DNA of 64,000 nucleotides from Halococcus qingdaonensis. GTDB taxonomy: Archaea; Halobacteriota; Halobacteria; Halobacteriales; Halococcaceae. The position numbers and the translations under genes are program-made. Positions 42,460 through 51,756 of this stretch are shown here, in pieces. The notes beneath the pieces are model-generated. The model saw nothing but the letters and a program-made list of their open reading frames with translations. It was not told the origin of the DNA and made no database searches. The DNA lies in assembly GCF_024508235.1 (NCBI RefSeq), contig NZ_CP101943.1, positions 2,577,112 through 2,641,111 of the forward strand. The letters are read 5' to 3'. Every line of letters starts with the position of its first letter. The first letter of the stretch is position 1.

Positions 42460-43746
42460 CTACTTTCTTTCGCCGGCATCGGGAAACTCGTCGACCGGTA
42501 CCTGGTGCTGATCGCCCGACGCCATCTCCTTGACGGTCACGTTCCCGTCGGCGAGGTCCTGTTCGCCGACGATGACGGTCGTCTCGGCACCGATCGAGTC
42601 GGCGTACTCCAGCTGTGCGCCGAAGCTTCGGCCGGCGATGTCGGTCTCGACGACGTGGCCGCGCTCGCGCAGCTCGCGGGTGATCCCGGCGGCGGTCTCG
42701 CGCGTGTCACCCACTTGAAGAACGTAGTAGTCCGTCGTCGTCGCTTCTTCGGGCCAGACGCCGGCGCGTTCGCAGAGCAGCGAGAGGGTCGCCATCCCGA
42801 GCGCGACGCCGACCGCGGGCGTCGGCTGGCCGCCGAACCCCTCGATGAGATCGTCGTAGCGCCCGCCGCCGAACACCGCTCGGCCCACTGTGCCGGTGGT
42901 GTCGAAGCACTCGAAGACCACTCCCGTATAGTAGTCGAGACCCCGTGCGGTGTCGAGCGAGAGCGTGCAGTAGTCGCGCGCGCCGAGATCGGCCGTCGCG
43001 TCGAGCACGTTCTGGAGATTCTCGACCGCATTCTCCACACGTTCGGTCTCGGCGGCGGCCACGAGCTCGTCGAGGTTCTCCTCCTCGGTTGCGAGTAGCT
43101 CGTCGAACGCTTCGGCATCGGATTCCGAGAGGCCCGCGTCGCCGAGCAGTGCGCGATACTCGCCGATGGCGAGCTTGTCGCGTTTGTCGACCGCGCGGAT
43201 CGCCGCCTCGGTGTCGACGTCGGCGTCGAACGACTCCAACAACCCTCCCAGGATGTCGCGGTGGCTCACTCGGAACTCGAAGTCGTCGCTCGTGAGCCCG
43301 AGCTCGGTGAGCGCGTCGGCGGCGTATGCGAGGATCTCGGCGTCGGCGGTCGGTTCCGCCGAACCGAAGATATCGACGTTGGTCTGGTAGAACTCGCGAA
43401 ACCGGCCCTGCTGGACCGCCTCGTAGCGCCAGAACGGTCGCGACGAGACCCACTTGATCGGTTTCGAGAGCGCCTGCTGCTTTTCGACGACCATCCGCGC
43501 GACCGTCGGCGTGAGCTCGGGCGTCATCGCCACCTCGCGACCGCCGTGGTCGGTGAAGTTGTAGAGCTCCTCGACGATCTCCTCGCCGCTCTTGTCGGCG
43601 TACATCTGCGTGCGTTCGAGCGCCGGCGTGCCGATCTCGCGGAAGCCGTAGCGCTGGGCGACCTCCTCGACGTCGTCGATGACCTCACGGCGAGCGCTCA
43701 TCTCGCCGGGATAGAAATCACGAAAGCCCTTGATGCGGTCGTACAT
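42460..43746 (-). CDS. hisS: Histidyl-tRNA synthetase
   Basis: This 428-residue class II synthetase charges tRNA-His. Motif 1 lies near the N-terminus after IKGFRDFYPGEMSARR. Motif 2 includes SRPFWRYEAVQQGRFREFYQ, the histidine-specific LDTARGLDYYTGVVFE is present, and motif 3 is GVALGMATLSLL. The C-terminal anticodon-binding domain begins after about residue 325. The start at 43746 gives the expected MYDRIKGFRDF. Two small acidic proteins follow it on the same strand. Confidence 0.94.
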   Translation of the reverse strand: MYDRIKGFRDFYPGEMSARREVIDDVEEVAQRYGFREIGTPALERTQMYADKSGEEIVEELYNFTDHGGREVAMTPELTPTVARMVVEKQQALSKPIKWVSSRPFWRYEAVQQGRFREFYQTNVDIFGSAEPTADAEILAYAADALTELGLTSDDFEFRVSHRDILGGLLESFDADVDTEAAIRAVDKRDKLAIGEYRALLGDAGLSESDAEAFDELLATEEENLDELVAAAETERVENAVENLQNVLDATADLGARDYCTLSLDTARGLDYYTGVVFECFDTTGTVGRAVFGGGRYDDLIEGFGGQPTPAVGVALGMATLSLLCERAGVWPEEATTTDYYVLQVGDTRETAAGITRELRERGHVVETDIAGRSFGAQLEYADSIGAETTVIVGEQDLADGNVTVKEMASGDQHQVPVDEFPDAGERK

Positions 43747-43828
43747 ACTGTCCGTTGGCGGTATCGGCGTGTTCACCCTTACGGAATGCGCCACGAGAAC
43801 GGGGGTCCGGTCGTCGGCCGACCGGCAG

Positions 43829-44176
43829 CTATCGTCGTTTGATGTCGAAGCTCTTCTTGTCGGGTTTGAGCTCCTGGAGCAACTCCCGCATCTGGTCTTC
43901 GTCGATCTTGTCGCCGAGCCGGCCGCTGCGTGCGAGCGCGAACACCTGCTGTTCGACCTGCTCACCGAACTCGGGCTTGCTCATCTTCACCGAGTTGAGC
44001 CGCTGTCTGGCCCCGTCGGTGAGGTTCTGGCGGAGTACGGCCGATTTCTGTGCTTCGGCCTGTTCCTGCTGGGCCTGTCTGGCCTCCTCGTTCTGCCCGC
44101 CGCCCTGCTGCTGTTCTTTGAGCTGTTCGAGCTTCTGCTTGCGCAGTTCTTCGATGTCCTCCTCGGAGCCGCTCAT
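43829..44176 (-). CDS. PDCD5-family DNA-binding protein
   Basis: This 115-residue protein is helical, with a long charged, Gln-rich N-terminal segment and a three-helix core including [34 protein letters not shown], the signature of the archaeal/eukaryotic PDCD5 (TFAR19) family. Archaeal members bind DNA weakly and are linked to transcription or chaperonin function. The perfect palindrome at 44247-44270 lies 71-94 bases upstream of its start. It is followed by hisS on the same strand, 82 bases on. Confidence 0.85.
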   Translation of the reverse strand: MSGSEEDIEELRKQKLEQLKEQQQGGGQNEEARQAQQEQAEAQKSAVLRQNLTDGARQRLNSVKMSKPEFGEQVEQQVFALARSGRLGDKIDEDQMRELLQELKPDKKSFDIKRR

Positions 44177-44246
44177 ACCGTCACGTTACGACTAGTCGAA
44201 CAAAAGCCCGGCGGACGCTGCGGTGCTCGTCGGTCCGCTCCGAAAT

Positions 44247-44270
44247 TCACGAATTCACGTGAATTCGTGA
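44247..44270. promoter_or_regulatory. Perfect 24-base palindrome between lpdA and the PDCD5 gene
   Basis: The left half TCACGAATTCAC is followed directly by its exact reverse complement, so 24 bases form a complete palindrome containing two GAATTC sites. It lies seven bases past the lpdA stop and 71 bases before the PDCD5 start on the same strand. It could be a dimer-binding operator for the PDCD5 gene or an extruding hairpin ending the oxoacid dehydrogenase operon. No T-run follows closely, which argues against a simple terminator. Confidence 0.6.
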
Positions 44271-44276
44271 CTTTCC

Positions 44277-45701
44277 TCAGCGGTTGAGTGTGTGGATCGC
44301 CCTGCCGCGCGCGTTCTCGACGGCCTCCACCACGGCCTCGCCGAGTGTGGGATGGGTGTGGATCGTCGCGGCGATGTCCTCCAGGGTCGCACCCATCTCG
44401 ACGGCCAGCCCGAGCTCGGCGATCAGCTCCGAGGCCTCCGGCGCGACGATCTGTGCGCCGAGGATGAATCCAGCATCGTCGTCGGCGACGACGCGGACGA
44501 ACCCGTCGCTCTCGCCGAGCGTGAGCGCGCGCCCGCTCGCGCGCATCGGCATCTCGCCCACAACCGTCGAGAAGCCCGCCTCTTCGGCCTCTTCCTCGGT
44601 CATCCCGACCGTGCCGATCTCGGGATCGGTGAACACCGCGGCCGGCACACTCTGGTAGTCGAGCGCCGACGGCTCGCCGGCGATGACTTCGACGGCGACC
44701 TCGCCCTCCTTCATCCCCTTGTGGGCCAACATCGGCTCGCCGGCGACGTCGCCGACGGCGAAGACATTCTCGACGTCGGTCCGTGCGCGATCGTCCGTTT
44801 CGAGGAAGCCGCCTTCGTCGGTCGCGAGCCCGATCGCGTCGAGGTTCAGCGTGTCCGTGACGGGTTCGCGCCCGACCGCGACGAGCGCCTTCTCCGCGCC
44901 GAACTCCGAGATCTCGCCGTCCTCGTCTTCGGTCTTGATGGTGATCCCGTCGCCCGACTCTTCCCATTCGCTCGCACCCTCACCGAAATAGAAGTCGATG
45001 CCGAGCTCCTCGGCACGGTCCTTGACGACGCGCGCGACGTCGTCCTCGTAGGCCGGCAGCGCCGAATCGAGCATCTCGACCACCGTCACGTCCGTGCCGA
45101 GTTTGGCGAACACGGTCGAGAGCTCCATTCCGATGTAGCCCGCGCCGACGACGACGAGGCTCTCGGGCACCGCATCGAGCGCGAGCGCCTCGCGCGAGGA
45201 GATGATGTGTTCGCCGTCGAATTCGAAGTTCGGGATCGACATCGGGCGCGAGCCGGTGGCGACGATCGCGTGCTCGAACTGGATGGTTTCGGAACCCTGG
45301 CCCTCGCCCGCGTGGGCGACCCGCACCGTATCGTCACCCGCGAACTCCGCACGCCCCTCGACGAGGTTCACGCCGTTGGCCTTGCAGAGCTTCTCGACGC
45401 CGCTGGTGAGCTGATCGACGACGTCGTCCTTCCAGCTCACCATTCCCGCGAGATCGACCGCGGGATCGGCGTGAATGCCCATCTCCTCGGCCGTGCTCGC
45501 GTCGTGCGCGACGTCGGTCGCCGAGATGAGCGCCTTCGAGGGGATGCAGCCGTGGTTCAGGCAGGTCCCCCCATACGCTTCTTTCTCGACGAGCGTCACG
45601 TCCAGATCGAGCTGTCCCGCGCGAATGGCGGCGACGTAGCCACCGGGGCCCGCGCCGACAATCAGTACGTCCGTCCCCGTCGTGACGTCTCCGACGACCA
45701 T
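44277..45701 (-). CDS. lpdA: Dihydrolipoyl dehydrogenase (E3)
   Basis: This 474-residue flavoprotein reoxidises dihydrolipoamide on E2 with NAD. The FAD motif GAGPGGYVAAIRA starts near residue 17, the redox disulfide is in GGTCLNHGCIPSKAL, the NAD motif is VGAGYIGMELSTVF, and the dimer-interface His-Glu pair is in IHTHPTLGEAVVEA. It ends the four-gene operon pdhA-pdhB-pdhC-lpdA, 48 bases after the E2 gene. Confidence 0.94.
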   Translation of the reverse strand: MVVGDVTTGTDVLIVGAGPGGYVAAIRAGQLDLDVTLVEKEAYGGTCLNHGCIPSKALISATDVAHDASTAEEMGIHADPAVDLAGMVSWKDDVVDQLTSGVEKLCKANGVNLVEGRAEFAGDDTVRVAHAGEGQGSETIQFEHAIVATGSRPMSIPNFEFDGEHIISSREALALDAVPESLVVVGAGYIGMELSTVFAKLGTDVTVVEMLDSALPAYEDDVARVVKDRAEELGIDFYFGEGASEWEESGDGITIKTEDEDGEISEFGAEKALVAVGREPVTDTLNLDAIGLATDEGGFLETDDRARTDVENVFAVGDVAGEPMLAHKGMKEGEVAVEVIAGEPSALDYQSVPAAVFTDPEIGTVGMTEEEAEEAGFSTVVGEMPMRASGRALTLGESDGFVRVVADDDAGFILGAQIVAPEASELIAELGLAVEMGATLEDIAATIHTHPTLGEAVVEAVENARGRAIHTLNR

Positions 45702-45749
45702 ACCGACCGGAGGCGCGCGGACGTGAAAAATCAGTAGGGTCTGAATCGA

Positions 45750-47315
45750 CTACGCTTCGAGCAGCAACCGCTGGGGGGTCTCCAGGAACTCCTCGACGCG
45801 GTTGGTGAACTGCGCCGCGATCGCGCCGTCGACGACGCGGTGGTCGATCGACAGCGAGAGTGTCATCACCTTGCGGGGGACGATTTCCCCGTCCTTGACT
45901 CGCGGTTTCTCCTTGATCGCGCCGAGCGCGAGGATCGCCACCTCGGGATGGTTGACGATCGGCGTCGCGTACTCGCCGCCGATGGCCCCGACGTTGGTGA
46001 TGGTGAAGGTGCCGCCCTGCATTTCGTCCCGACTGATCGTGCGCTCACGGGCCTTCTCGACGAGTTCGTTCATCTCCGAGGCCAACTGGAGCATGTTCTT
46101 CCGGTCGGCGTCCTCGACGACGGGCACCATCAGCCCGGCGTCGGTCGCGGTCGCCACGCCGATGTTGTAGTATTTCTTCTGGACGATCTCCTCGGCCTCC
46201 TCGTCGAGCATGGAGTTGACCATTGGGAACTCGCGCAGCGCGGCCACGCAGGCCTTCATGACGAACGGCATGTACGAGAGGCTGATCCCCTGCTCGTCGG
46301 CGAGTTCCTTGAGGTCGGTCCGGGCTTCGACCAGCGCGGTGACGTCGACCTCGTCGTGATGGGTGACGTGGGGTGCGGTGTATTTCGATGCCGCCATCTG
46401 CTGGCCGATCGTCCGCCGGACCCCACGGTAGGGGATCCGTTCTTCCTCCCTCGATCCGGCGAGCGCGGCCCTGTCGGCGTCCTGTGCGGCCTGCTGAGCC
46501 TCGGCATAGGATTCGATGGCGGCTGGTGTGACGAACGCCTCACCGTCGCGCTCCTCGTCGGTCGGTACGGCGTCGATATCCACCCCCGAATCCGCGGCGA
46601 GTTTCCGCGTCGCGGGCGCGGCGAGCGTGCGCTCGCGATCGGCCGATTCGCCCGCCATCGCACCGCTCGACGCGGACTGACTCGCCGATGACGCTTGCGC
46701 TGCGCCACCCCCGGCGGTGTCCGTTTCGCCGGCATCCGCTTCGTCGGAGTCCTCGATACGTGTGGCGGCCGGTTCGGGTGAGTCGCTCTCCTCCTCACCG
46801 CCCGCTCCCGTTGCGTCCTCGGCGGCCGCGCGCACGTCGTGTTCGCTCACCCGGCCGCCGGGGCCGGAGCCGTCGATGTTCCCGATATCGACGCCGAGCT
46901 CGCGCGCCAGCCGCCGTGCGCTCGGGGCGGCGAAGACGCGCCCGCTCGCCGTCGGCGTCTCCTCGTCCGCCGTCTCTTCGGCCGTCGTCTCCGCCTCCGC
47001 CGCTGCGCTCGTCTCCGTGGTGGCGTCCGTTTCGGTCGATTCCTCAGTGCTCGTCGCCTCGTCGCTCTCGTCGTCGCCCTCCTCGGCGAACGTGATGATC
47101 ACGGTGCCGACCGGCACCATCTCGCCCGCCTCAGCGTGGATCTCCCGAACGCTGCCGTTGACGGGCGAGGGAACGTCGACGACCGCCTTGTCCGTCTCGA
47201 CCTCGGCGACGGGCTGGTCCTCCTCGACTGCGTCGCCCTCCTCGACCAGCCAGTCGACGATCTCGCCCTCCGCGACGCCCTCGCCCACGTCGGGCAGTTC
47301 GAACTCGCGGACCAT
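45750..47315 (-). CDS. pdhC: Dihydrolipoamide acyltransferase (E2)
   Basis: This 521-residue core protein moves the acyl group from E1 to coenzyme A. It has one lipoyl domain (residues 1-78) with Lys in EVETDKAVVDV, a linker rich in Glu/Thr, an E3/E1-binding domain near 125-160 (APSARRLARELGVDI), and a second similar but degenerate binding segment near 225-265 (LAAPATRKLAADSGVDIDA). The C-terminal catalytic domain ends with DHRVVDG, holding the active His and Asp. It abuts pdhB. Confidence 0.93.
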   Translation of the reverse strand: MVREFELPDVGEGVAEGEIVDWLVEEGDAVEEDQPVAEVETDKAVVDVPSPVNGSVREIHAEAGEMVPVGTVIITFAEEGDDESDEATSTEESTETDATTETSAAAEAETTAEETADEETPTASGRVFAAPSARRLARELGVDIGNIDGSGPGGRVSEHDVRAAAEDATGAGGEEESDSPEPAATRIEDSDEADAGETDTAGGGAAQASSASQSASSGAMAGESADRERTLAAPATRKLAADSGVDIDAVPTDEERDGEAFVTPAAIESYAEAQQAAQDADRAALAGSREEERIPYRGVRRTIGQQMAASKYTAPHVTHHDEVDVTALVEARTDLKELADEQGISLSYMPFVMKACVAALREFPMVNSMLDEEAEEIVQKKYYNIGVATATDAGLMVPVVEDADRKNMLQLASEMNELVEKARERTISRDEMQGGTFTITNVGAIGGEYATPIVNHPEVAILALGAIKEKPRVKDGEIVPRKVMTLSLSIDHRVVDGAIAAQFTNRVEEFLETPQRLLLEA

Positions 47316-48326
47316 TCAGAACTCCGCGGCCTCCCGGATCCCGTCCTCGATACGGGCAGCCTCGGGGAGATAGTAGTCTTCGAGCGCGTACAGCGGGAAC
47401 GGCGTGTCGAAGCCCGTGACGCGCGTGATCGGTGCCTCCTGATACACGAGCGCCTCCTCCTGGATCGTGGCGGTGATCTCGCCGGCCAGTCCGCCGGTCT
47501 TGGGTGCCTCGTGGACGACGGCCGCCCGCCCCGTCTTCTTGAACGACTCGACGATCGCCTCGTCGTCGAGCGGCGAGAGCGTGCGGAGATCGACGACCTC
47601 GCAGTCGATGCCCTCCTCGGCGAGTGACTCGGCGGCCTCCATCGTCGGGCGGGTCATCGCGCCCCAGGTGAACACCGAGACGTCGCTCCCCTTCCGGCGA
47701 ATGGCGGCCTCGCCGAGCGGCACGGTGTAGGATTCGTCGGGCACGTCCTCCCTGAACGCGCGGTAAATGAGTTTCGGCTCCAGGAACAGAACGGGGTCGG
47801 GATCGCGGATCGAGGCGGCGAGCAGCCCCTTCGTGTCGCGGGGCGTGCTCGGGATCACGACCTTGAGGCCGGCCTCGTGGACGAAGAACGCCTCTTTGGA
47901 CTCGGAGTGGTGCTCCGGCGCGCGGATGCCGCCGCCGTAGGGCGCGCGGATCACCATCGGGCAGTTGAACCGGCCGCGCGAGCGGTTTCTGAGCCGCGCC
48001 GCGTGGCTGACGATCTGGTCAAAGCCCGGGTAGATGAACCCCTGGAACTGGATCTCGGGGATCGGTTTCATCCCGTAGGCGGCCATCCCGATCGCCGTAC
48101 CGATGATACCCGACTCGGCCAGCGGCGTGTCGATGACGCGATCGTCACCGAACTCGTCGTGGAGGCCCTGTGTCGCCCGGAAGACACCGCCGTTCTCGCC
48201 GACGTCCTCGCCCATGACGAGTACGTCGTCGTCCCGGTTCATCTCGCCGTAGAGCCCGTCCCGGACCGCCTGGACGAGCGTCAGGCTCTGCGTTTCGCCC
48301 GTTTCCTGCTGTTCTGTCGTGCTCAT
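47316..48326 (-). CDS. pdhB: 2-oxoacid dehydrogenase E1 component, beta subunit
   Basis: This 336-residue subunit pairs with E1-alpha to bind thiamine pyrophosphate and decarboxylate a 2-oxoacid. It has [17 protein letters not shown], the [24 protein letters not shown] signature, [15 protein letters not shown] and the C-terminal [18 protein letters not shown] typical of PDH/BCDH beta chains. It overlaps pdhA by four bases and abuts pdhC. The substrate may be pyruvate or a branched-chain oxoacid; haloarchaea use a ferredoxin oxidoreductase for pyruvate, so the latter deserves weight. Confidence 0.93.
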   Translation of the reverse strand: MSTTEQQETGETQSLTLVQAVRDGLYGEMNRDDDVLVMGEDVGENGGVFRATQGLHDEFGDDRVIDTPLAESGIIGTAIGMAAYGMKPIPEIQFQGFIYPGFDQIVSHAARLRNRSRGRFNCPMVIRAPYGGGIRAPEHHSESKEAFFVHEAGLKVVIPSTPRDTKGLLAASIRDPDPVLFLEPKLIYRAFREDVPDESYTVPLGEAAIRRKGSDVSVFTWGAMTRPTMEAAESLAEEGIDCEVVDLRTLSPLDDEAIVESFKKTGRAAVVHEAPKTGGLAGEITATIQEEALVYQEAPITRVTGFDTPFPLYALEDYYLPEAARIEDGIREAAEF

Positions 48327-49426
48327 TCCAGGATCTCCTCGTCGCCGTGGTCGTCGCGCAGGCGCTTCAGGTACTGTAACTGCTGATCGAGTCGTTTCGG
48401 CATCTCGGCGTAGACGTCCGCGAACATCTCCTCGGGCTCCGGGCGTTCGTGGGACTCGGCCGCCTCGATCGCGTCGGCGACGCTCTCCTCGATCTCTTCC
48501 TCGATCGCGTCGATGCGCTCGTCGTCGAGCAGCCCCTGATCCTCCAGAAACGCCTCCAGTCGCGGGATCGGGTCTTTCTGTTTCCACTCCTCGACCTCGT
48601 CGTCTTCACGATAGACCGAGGGATCGTCGGCGGTCGTGTGCGCGCCGAAGCGATACTGGACGGCCTCGATCATCGTCGGCCGGAGCTCGTCCTCGTCGGG
48701 ATCTTTGGCCTTCTCGACGGCCTGCTGGGTGGCCTGATAGACCGCGAGCGGGTCCATCCCGTCGACCTGCACGCCCTCGAACCCGTAGGCGTTGGCCTTC
48801 TGTGCGAGCGTCGCGCTCGCCGTCTGTCGTTCTCTTGGAACCGAGATCGCCCACTGGTTGTTGTTACAAAAGAAGATGTTCGGGGTGTCGAACACGCCCG
48901 CGAAGTTCATCGCCTCGTGGAAATCGCCCTCGCTGGTCGCACCGTCGCCGAAGTAGCAGAGAAACGCCTTGGTCTCGTCGCGGAGTTTCGAGGCCCACGC
49001 CGCGCCGACGGCGTGCGGGAGCTGGGAGGCGATCGGCACCGCGGGCGTGAAGATGTTGGCGTCCTCTTCCTCGTAGCCCACCTCGTGACCCATCCAGTAG
49101 AGCAGGGTGCGCTCGAGCGAGAACCCCTTGATGAGCGACGCGCCGTGTTCGCGGTAGCTCGGGAACAGCCAGTCCTCTTCGGCCAGCGCGTGGGCGCTGC
49201 CGACCTGGGCGGCCTCCTGGCCCGACAGCGGCGGGTAGGTACCGATGCGCCCCTGGCGCTGGAGCGAGACGGCGCGCTGGTCGAAGTGGCGCACCAGCCG
49301 CATCTCGCGGTACATCGCGATCAGCAGCTCGTCGTCGATGTCCGGCACCGTCGCACCGTCGCGTACCTCTCCGTTCTTGTCGAGAACTTCGATGCGCTCG
49401 CCGACTTCGTGCTGTAACGTGCTCAC
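48323..49426 (-). CDS. pdhA: 2-oxoacid dehydrogenase E1 component, alpha subunit
   Basis: This 367-residue subunit carries the thiamine pyrophosphate motif [31 protein letters not shown], starting GDG and ending NN, and the phosphorylation-loop region [15 protein letters not shown]. The start is a GTG at 49426; no suitable ATG lies near it, and an earlier GTG at 49519 would add unsupported sequence. A TATA-like GGATATAACT on the minus strand at 49480-49471 could give a leader of about 25 bases. It is the first gene of the operon. Confidence 0.92.
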   Translation of the reverse strand: MSTLQHEVGERIEVLDKNGEVRDGATVPDIDDELLIAMYREMRLVRHFDQRAVSLQRQGRIGTYPPLSGQEAAQVGSAHALAEEDWLFPSYREHGASLIKGFSLERTLLYWMGHEVGYEEEDANIFTPAVPIASQLPHAVGAAWASKLRDETKAFLCYFGDGATSEGDFHEAMNFAGVFDTPNIFFCNNNQWAISVPRERQTASATLAQKANAYGFEGVQVDGMDPLAVYQATQQAVEKAKDPDEDELRPTMIEAVQYRFGAHTTADDPSVYREDDEVEEWKQKDPIPRLEAFLEDQGLLDDERIDAIEEEIEESVADAIEAAESHERPEPEEMFADVYAEMPKRLDQQLQYLKRLRDDHGDEEILE

Positions 49427-49537
49427 GGGCGGAGCCACCTCGCTGACATACCTGCACCATTGATTGCCGCAGTTATATCCTTTTTGTAAAAGGGTTTTTG
49501 TGACCGCTGTTCTTGCCACCCCAGCCCTGAAAAACCG

Positions 49538-49578
49538 TTCGTGTGTCGCGTTCGCACACGAAAAACGACGAATTCGTC
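49538..49578. promoter_or_regulatory. Inverted repeats upstream of the E1-alpha/VOC divergent region
   Basis: TTCGTGTG (49538-49545) and CACACGAA (49555-49562) form an 8-base inverted repeat with a 9-base loop, followed at 49567-49578 by the perfect palindrome GACGAATTCGTC. They lie about 110-150 bases upstream of both the pdhA start and the VOC gene start, between the two divergent genes. The core ACGAATTCGT recurs in split form in the palindrome at the far end of the operon (44247-44270), suggesting, but not proving, a shared regulator. Confidence 0.45.
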
Positions 49579-49689
49579 AATAATCGGTGCTTGTCCGTGA
49601 AAATCTGAACCCCGAATAGCCGTCGCGGGACGGGCGACGACCAACCGACCGCCAGACGGTTTTTGCGACTCGGCGACGAAGATCGATGC

Positions 49690-50082
49690 GTGAAGGCACG
49701 ACATCTCGATCACGTGAACCTCCGCATCCCGGCCGACGGGGCCGACGCCGCACGGACGTTCTACGGCGACCAGCTCGGTTTCGGCATCGAGGACACGCTC
49801 TACGAGACGGGCGAAAAACCGTTTCTCGACGCGCGACTGTCGGCGACCGCGGTCGTCCATCTCTGGCCGACCGACGAGTTCGAGGTCCCGACGGCGACGA
49901 ACTTCAACCATTTCTGTGTCGTCGTCGAGGAACCGATCGAGACGGTCCGCGAACGCCTCGACGAGGAAGACGTCGAGATCGACGACGAACTCGCCGCGCC
50001 GCGTGGGGCGACGGGCGAGGCACCCTCGATCTACGTCGTCGATCCGTTCGGCTACCGGATCGAGCTGAAAGAACGCGTCTGA
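49690..50082 (+). CDS. VOC-family (glyoxalase/dioxygenase-like) protein
   Basis: This 130-residue protein has the paired beta-alpha-beta-beta-beta units of the vicinal oxygen chelate fold, with the metal-ligand candidates His in LDHVNLRIP, His in VVHLWPT, His in NFNHFCVVVE and Glu in FGYRIELKER. GTG at 49690 is chosen as start because it puts the first metal-ligand strand near the N-terminus. Substrate unknown. It sits between lipA and pdhA but on the other strand. Confidence 0.75.
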   Translation: MKARHLDHVNLRIPADGADAARTFYGDQLGFGIEDTLYETGEKPFLDARLSATAVVHLWPTDEFEVPTATNFNHFCVVVEEPIETVRERLDEEDVEIDDELAAPRGATGEAPSIYVVDPFGYRIELKERV

Positions 50083-50112
50083 CGGTAATTCGGGGCTCGC
50101 CCGAGCCCTCGA

Positions 50113-51051
50113 TCAGATTGACTGGGAGGCCGCCCGCGCCGATCGCCGCGCACCCTCGATCGACTGCCCCTCCCGCAGCACGGCCTCGACGAACAGTTCG
50201 CCGGCCTTGTACGACGAGCGGACCATCGGCCCGCTGGCACAGTAGAGGAAGTCCAACTCCTCCTCGGCGACCGTCCGCCAGGTCTCGAACTTGTCGGGAT
50301 GCACATAGGAGGAGACGTCGAGATGCGAGCGCGAGGGCTGGAGATACTGGCCGAGCGTCACGATGTCGACATCAGCCTCTCTGAGATCGGAGAGCGTGCG
50401 ATAGACCTCGTGATCGTACTCGCCGACGCCGAGCATGATCGAGGTCTTGGTGTGGATCTCGGACTCGCGTTCGACCTGTTCGAGCACCGAGAGCGACTGG
50501 GCGTAGTTCGCCCGGCGGTCGCGGACGGGCCACTGGAGCCGTTCGACCGTCTCGATATTGTGGGCGATCACGTCCGGCCCGGCGTCGATGATCTCCCGGA
50601 CGAGCTCGGGCTCTCCCTGGAAGTCGGGGATCAGCACTTCCACGAGGATCGACGGGTCGCGCTCCTTGATCGCCGTGATCGTGCGGGCGAAGTGGGCGGC
50701 CCCGTAGTCGTCGAGGTCGTCGCGGTCCACGCTCGTCAGGACGACGTACTCCAGGCCGATCTCGGCGACCGCGTCGGCGACGTTCGCGGGCTCGTCGGGA
50801 TCGAGCGCGCTCATGCCGCCGGTCTCGACGTCACAGAAGTTGCAGCCGCGCGAGCAGCGCTCGCCCATCAGCATGAACGTCGCGGTGCCCGGTCCGTCCC
50901 GTCCGGACCAGCACTCGCCCATGTTCGGGCAGTTGGCCTCCTCGCAGACGGTGTGGAGGTCGCGCTCGCGGAGGGTCGCCTTGATCTCGGTGAACTGCTC
51001 GCCCGACGGCGGGCGGCTCTTCAGCCACGCCGGTTTGCGCGCCCGACTCAT
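50113..51051 (-). CDS. lipA: Lipoyl synthase
   Basis: This 312-residue radical-SAM enzyme inserts two sulfurs into the octanoyl chain on lipoyl domains. It carries both clusters: Cys36, Cys41 and Cys47 (CEEANCPNMGEC) hold the sacrificed auxiliary cluster, and Cys66, Cys70 and Cys73 (CSRGCNFC) hold the SAM cluster. The end of the protein has the expected serine ligand region SSYKAGE. It lies next to the oxoacid dehydrogenase operon, on the same strand, with the VOC gene between. The lipoyl acceptor is likely the pdhC E2 lipoyl domain. Confidence 0.94.
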   Translation of the reverse strand: MSRARKPAWLKSRPPSGEQFTEIKATLRERDLHTVCEEANCPNMGECWSGRDGPGTATFMLMGERCSRGCNFCDVETGGMSALDPDEPANVADAVAEIGLEYVVLTSVDRDDLDDYGAAHFARTITAIKERDPSILVEVLIPDFQGEPELVREIIDAGPDVIAHNIETVERLQWPVRDRRANYAQSLSVLEQVERESEIHTKTSIMLGVGEYDHEVYRTLSDLREADVDIVTLGQYLQPSRSHLDVSSYVHPDKFETWRTVAEEELDFLYCASGPMVRSSYKAGELFVEAVLREGQSIEGARRSARAASQSI

Positions 51052-51156
51052 ACCACGTATCGAGGGTCGCCCGGCAAAAGCGTGCGGTTCGTCGGGTCGT
51101 GGGGTCGCCACGACCAGTACGATTAAGTTGTGGGAACGATACCGCTACACACGACA

Positions 51157-51588
51157 ATGAAAGACACACCCGTGAACGACGTCATGACGACGCCGGTCCG
51201 GACGGTCACCGGCGAGACGACGATCGCGGTGGCTGCTCGCGCGCTCACCGAACAGGGGATCGGCTCGCTGATCGTCGGCGAGGAGCGCATCGAGGGGATC
51301 GTCACCGAGACGGATATCGTCGGTAGCGTCGCCGAGGGGCTCGATCCGACGGAAACGGCGGTCGCCGAACTGATGTCCGATCCGGTCGTCACCATCCGTC
51401 CGACCGACAGCGTGGGCGATGCGGGCGAGCGCATGGGGCAGAACACGGTCAAGAAGCTCCCCGTGACTGAGGACGGCGAACCCGTCGGCATCGTCACCAC
51501 GACCGATCTCGCGCATTTCCTCCCCCAACAGCGCGTCGGCATGTCCGTCCAACCCGAACCCGACGTCGACAAGGGCGAATACGAGTGA
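51157..51588 (+). CDS. Paired CBS-domain protein
   Basis: This 143-residue protein consists of two CBS motifs: VNDVMTTPVRTVTGETTIAVAARALTEQGIGSLIV in the first and VAELMSDPVVTIRPTDSVGDAGERMGQNTVKKLPV in the second, each ending with a GIVTxTD strand. A CBS pair binds adenosine nucleotides and often acts as an energy sensor. There is no attached enzyme domain, and the partner is unknown. The start at 51157 is chosen because the in-frame ATG at 51130 lies in sequence that resembles non-coding DNA. Confidence 0.82.
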   Translation: MKDTPVNDVMTTPVRTVTGETTIAVAARALTEQGIGSLIVGEERIEGIVTETDIVGSVAEGLDPTETAVAELMSDPVVTIRPTDSVGDAGERMGQNTVKKLPVTEDGEPVGIVTTTDLAHFLPQQRVGMSVQPEPDVDKGEYE

Positions 51589-51756
51589 GGCCTCGTCGCG
51601 ACGCCGGCGTCGGCGTACTCTCGCACGTCGTTATCCCCGCGCTCTTCTGGATCTCCGCCCGTCACGAGATCATCGGTAGCACACTTCCGTCGGTGAGTGA
51701 GTCGCCGCCCACTGTGCCGGGAACATCCTGATTACGCCGGCGACGGTAGTGGCCCC

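Noticed and set aside
44247..44270. Simple terminator for lpdA at the palindrome
   Set aside because: Archaeal termination usually depends on T-runs; none follows the palindrome on the lpdA strand, so an operator or other role is kept open instead.
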